A stretch of 64,000 nucleotides of DNA, taken from Candidatus Eiseniibacteriota bacterium. GTDB taxonomy: Bacteria > Orphanbacterota > Orphanbacteria > Orphanbacterales > Orphanbacteraceae. A model generated the notes under the pieces. It had not been told where the DNA came from. It saw only the letters and a list, made by a program, of their open reading frames with translations, and ran no database searches. The stretch covers positions 62,001 to 126,000 of the forward strand of contig JAJRWB010000050.1 in NCBI GenBank assembly GCA_024276995.1, in the 5' to 3' direction. The translations under genes and the position numbers were made by a program. Each line of letters starts with the position of its first letter. Position 1 is the stretch's first letter. Shown here piece after piece: positions 61,480-64,000 of this stretch.

Positions 61480-62661
61480 ATGTCTTCGGCGCGACGAAAC
61501 GGGAATGACGATCGCGTCTTCGTTCGAAACGGCCGGCGTCCGTATCGGCGAAGCTACAGCGTCGCCGAAGTGCGCTGGGGGGCGGTGGTGCTCGTGTTCC
61601 TCGCCCTCGTCTTCTTCTGGGTCGCTTGGAAGGGGGGCCATCCCGATCCGAAACTGTTCACCACAGGCATCGATCCCCTTCGTCCGGGCTCGGCGGCGGT
61701 CCGCGGGCCGCTCGGCGGATCGCTCGCGCCGGCGGGATGGACCGAAGGGGCGGTCTCCGAGTATGATACTTCCAATGTATATGAAAAAATCGACGGTCGC
61801 GAAGACTACTATCGCGCGTACGGCTTCGAAAGGCTCTTCTTTCTGACCCTGACGAGCGATATCGACATCGCAAAGACGATCGATATCGAGCTGTTCGATC
61901 TTTCCACCGCGGCGAATGCCCTTGGCGCCTACGCGGGAGAACGGCCGGGCGGGATCACGCCGGAAATCTCGTCTTCAGGCATGGCGCATGTCGCGAGAAA
62001 CGCGCTCTTCCTTACGCGGGGAAAGTACTACGCCCGGGTGATCGGATCGGATGAATCGCCCCAGGTGCTCGATGCGCTCGCGCGCCTTCGCACCTCCCTC
62101 GAAGGAGCGATCGAGGGGGAACCCCTTCCGTGGGCATACGCGCTGTTCAGCGGGAGGCTCGGTATCGACCCGGGAAAGGTTACATTTCTTCTCGGAAACG
62201 CCTTTTCCTTCGATTTCGCCCGGTATGTGTACACCGCGACGGTCGACGACGACGGCGGCCGACTTTTCGTGTCCGCCGCGCGGGACGAAGATTCCGCTCT
62301 CACCCTCGCGGCGCGCTTCAACGCCGGCTTCCTCGAGTACGGAAAGGGTGAAGCGGTGAGGGACGGCGTCGAGTGGGTGCGGGACCGGTACATCGGCAGG
62401 CTCGCGGCGTGCACCGCCGCCGGGCCGTGGGTGATCGGAATGAAAGGGGCGGTCGATCTGGAGCGTGGCGCCGAGGAACTCGCCCGGCTTCGCTCCGCCG
62501 TGGCGCTCCTGCCCGGCGAAACCCATCGCCTCGCGCTCGAAGAACGCCGAGCGGACGAAAGCCGGAGGGGAGCGAGGGCGGAGGGAGTGGAAGACGGCGA
62601 AGGGAATCTCTTCCCCGGAGAGGGCGGGGAAACGGAAAGGGGCGGAACCGATGAGCGGTGA
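61480..62661 (+). CDS. Membrane-anchored DUF6599-like protein
   Basis: 393 aa from ATG 61480 (a TTG at 61459 is also possible). One membrane helix near 33-50 ([15 protein letters not shown]), the rest probably periplasmic. Features [34 protein letters not shown] (a DUF6599 landmark) and [21 protein letters not shown]. The extreme C-terminus is Glu/Arg/Gly-rich and low complexity. Such proteins often occur with DUF362 and 4Fe-4S membrane proteins, as here, so the three genes to the window end are a module. Function unknown. Confidence 0.65.
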   Translation: MSSARRNGNDDRVFVRNGRRPYRRSYSVAEVRWGAVVLVFLALVFFWVAWKGGHPDPKLFTTGIDPLRPGSAAVRGPLGGSLAPAGWTEGAVSEYDTSNVYEKIDGREDYYRAYGFERLFFLTLTSDIDIAKTIDIELFDLSTAANALGAYAGERPGGITPEISSSGMAHVARNALFLTRGKYYARVIGSDESPQVLDALARLRTSLEGAIEGEPLPWAYALFSGRLGIDPGKVTFLLGNAFSFDFARYVYTATVDDDGGRLFVSAARDEDSALTLAARFNAGFLEYGKGEAVRDGVEWVRDRYIGRLAACTAAGPWVIGMKGAVDLERGAEELARLRSAVALLPGETHRLALEERRADESRRGARAEGVEDGEGNLFPGEGGETERGGTDER

Positions 62662-63736
62662 TCGGAAGAGAGTGCATTCTCCCGCCGGGCGGAAGGATGC
62701 GGATACGGCCGACGCGGCCCGTCACCGATTCGAGGAGCGTCGCGCGTTTCTGAAGCGCGCCGGCGTTGCCGCCGTCCTCGCGGCAGGATCGACGTGGCCG
62801 GCGCTCGCTCCACCCGGATGGATCTTCTCGCTCCGCGATCCGGACGGAAAACGGGGGGCACCGAAAGAGAAGACCTTCCGCCTCCCCGAGGGGGGGTTCA
62901 TCGTCGAGAAGCCGGCGACGGCGGCTGATCTGGGCGTGGCGCGCGGAACGGACATTCGCGCCATGATCCGCTCCGCGGTGGACGGCATCGGCGGTATCGC
63001 CCATTACATTCGAAAGGGCGACATCGTCGTGGTGAAGCCGAATGTCGCATTCGAACGGCCGGCGCTTCTCGGGGCGACGACGAATCCGGAAGTGCTCGCC
63101 GAACTGATCCGTCTCGTGAAGGAGGCGGGAGCCTCCGAGGTTCGCGTAGCGGACAATCCGATCGAGACGCCGGAGAACTGCTTCGCCCGGAGCGGCATCC
63201 GTGAGGCGGCCCTCGCGGCGGGCGCGAAGGTCTACCTTCCCTCACCCGCCGACTTTCAAGTTCTCAACGTGCCGGGCGCCGCGCTCATCGAGAAATGGCC
63301 CTTCTTCCGGCGGCCGTTCAAGGACGCCGCCAAGGTGATCGGCGTGGCGCCGGTGAAGGATCACAACCTGTGCGGCGCCTCGATGACGACGAAGAACTGG
63401 TACGGTCTTCTCGGCGGACGACGCAACCAATTCCATCAGAAAATCGATACGATCATCGCCGACCTGGCGCTCATGCTCCGGCCGACATTCGTTCTTCTCG
63501 ACGGGACACGCGTCCTCTTCCGGAGCGGACCGACGGGCGGTTCTCTCTCGGACGTGCGCCCCGGCCGGACGGTTGTCGCCGCCGTGGACTCTCTCGCCGC
63601 GGATGCGTTCGGCTGGGAGGATCTTCTCCGCCGCGATCCCGGCCGGCTCCCCCGCTACTTCGCCGAAACGGCGAAGCGCGGCCTCGGCAATCCGAATTGG
63701 CGGGAGACGGTAATCCGGGAGACGAGAATCGGATGA
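62651..63736 (+). CDS. DUF362 protein with twin-arginine-like signal
   Basis: 361 aa. N-terminal [10 protein letters not shown] followed by a hydrophobic stretch resembles a Tat signal, so the folded protein would be exported. The DUF362 core starts with [39 protein letters not shown] and has [16 protein letters not shown] and [15 protein letters not shown]. Unlike DUF362-ferredoxin fusions no 4Fe-4S motif is visible in this part; the partner ferredoxin gene follows with a 4-nt overlap (ATGA). ATG 62651 overlaps the previous gene by 11 nt. Likely redox-associated, role not known. Confidence 0.75.
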   Translation: MSGDRKRVHSPAGRKDADTADAARHRFEERRAFLKRAGVAAVLAAGSTWPALAPPGWIFSLRDPDGKRGAPKEKTFRLPEGGFIVEKPATAADLGVARGTDIRAMIRSAVDGIGGIAHYIRKGDIVVVKPNVAFERPALLGATTNPEVLAELIRLVKEAGASEVRVADNPIETPENCFARSGIREAALAAGAKVYLPSPADFQVLNVPGAALIEKWPFFRRPFKDAAKVIGVAPVKDHNLCGASMTTKNWYGLLGGRRNQFHQKIDTIIADLALMLRPTFVLLDGTRVLFRSGPTGGSLSDVRPGRTVVAAVDSLAADAFGWEDLLRRDPGRLPRYFAETAKRGLGNPNWRETVIRETRIG

Positions 63737-64000
63737 GCGACGTGGGGAAAATGGGAAGGCCCTCCGGCCTCTTCCGGCCGAACCGGGACGGTACGCCGTG
63801 GTACGCCCGGGTTCTCCGGATCACCACGACGCGCATCGTCGCCCAAACGTTCTTCTTCACGTTGTTCGTTTTTCTCCTTTGGGTCACGTGGTTCAGCCGG
63901 ATGGGCGGCTATCCCGTTTCCCTCTTTCTCGAAATCGATCCTCTCGTCGGTATCGCCACCGCCCTTTCGACGCACACCGTCTACCGTTGGCTTTGGCGGG
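63733..64000 (+). CDS. NapH-like 4Fe-4S membrane protein, 5' part only
   Basis: Opens at ATG 63733 (ATGA overlap with the DUF362 gene) and runs off the window after about 89 residues. Sequence [27 protein letters not shown] is the first membrane helix, followed by [28 protein letters not shown], the N-terminal signature of NapH/YccM/CcoG-type proteins. Cys motifs would lie beyond the edge. This is the intact counterpart of the type seen in the broken gene at 27641. It probably delivers electrons to the periplasmic partners encoded upstream. Confidence 0.8.
   Translation, partial: MSDVGKMGRPSGLFRPNRDGTPWYARVLRITTTRIVAQTFFFTLFVFLLWVTWFSRMGGYPVSLFLEIDPLVGIATALSTHTVYRWLWR

Noticed and set aside
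1-64000. CRISPR arrays, insertion sequences, tRNA or rRNA genes, phage genes
   Set aside because: No spaced direct repeats, transposase motifs, cloverleaf sequences or rRNA stretches were recognisable.

Overview
The window is GC-rich bacterial chromosome with dense coding, many 1-11 nt gene overlaps and no tRNA, rRNA, CRISPR array or insertion sequence that I can see. Two exported proteins end in a FlgD-Ig-like C-terminal tag (an NPFNP motif followed by a GSGVYYY-type strand). That tag, the porin/multiheme cytochrome cluster and the c-type cytochromes fit a Gram-negative member of the FCB group, for example an uncultured lineage of the Eisenbacteria/Krumholzibacteria/Latescibacteria kind. This placement is an inference from gene style, not a measured phylogeny.

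Layout. 1-5306 (minus): a CzcCBA-type heavy-metal efflux operon, with the pump cut by the window edge, preceded by a small Cys-rich exported protein. 5488-6096 (minus): a stand-alone rpsD. 6339-16028 (mostly plus): a fused 2-oxoacid dehydrogenase E1, a HAD phosphatase, proline dehydrogenase (minus), two small unknowns, then a tight run of epimerase, D-Ala-D-Ala ligase and an OpuB/EgtU-type ABC importer. 16052-21175 (minus): carotenoid-family membrane protein, SGNH-like protein, membrane glycosyltransferase and sulfatase-fold hydrolase. 21390-30329 (plus): membrane glycosyltransferase, SPOR-domain protein, acetolactate-synthase-like enzyme with aldehyde dehydrogenase, a frameshifted Fe-S membrane protein, a DUF547 protein and EgtD. 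30360-33970: two histidine kinases and TrmB. 34147-43821 (plus): a surface-polysaccharide cluster with SDR, three glycosyltransferases, a flippase, an HPr-kinase-like ATPase and a nucleotidyltransferase-fold protein, plus a GT2 gene split by a frameshift.

43996-46299 is the most striking part. Two tandem genes encode exported Omp28/thioredoxin-like proteins, and each has an in-frame UGA exactly where the first Cys of a CxxC redox motif is expected (U-P-Y-C and U-P-T-C). Each UGA is followed by a stem-loop whose apical region holds AUGGA at the same 30-nt distance from the UGA. These look like new bacterial selenoproteins: secreted, FlgD-tagged and with UxxC redox centres. Ordinary gene calling would truncate both at an internal Met.

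46437-52837: a MATE-like exporter, a BtuFCD-type ABC importer (minus) and a second fused E1 enzyme. 53067-57307: a PAS/GAF sensory protein without an output domain, then a Gly/Ala-rich protein paired with a SycD/LcrH-like TPR chaperone. 57633-64000 (plus): a monoheme cytochrome, a DUF3373-type outer-membrane barrel and an octaheme cytochrome, which together look like a porin-cytochrome electron conduit. A DUF6599-like protein, a Tat-type DUF362 protein and the start of a NapH-like membrane ferredoxin follow.

Two genes (27641-28248 and 42656-43821) are broken by what look like single-G losses in G runs. This could be assembly error or real decay.
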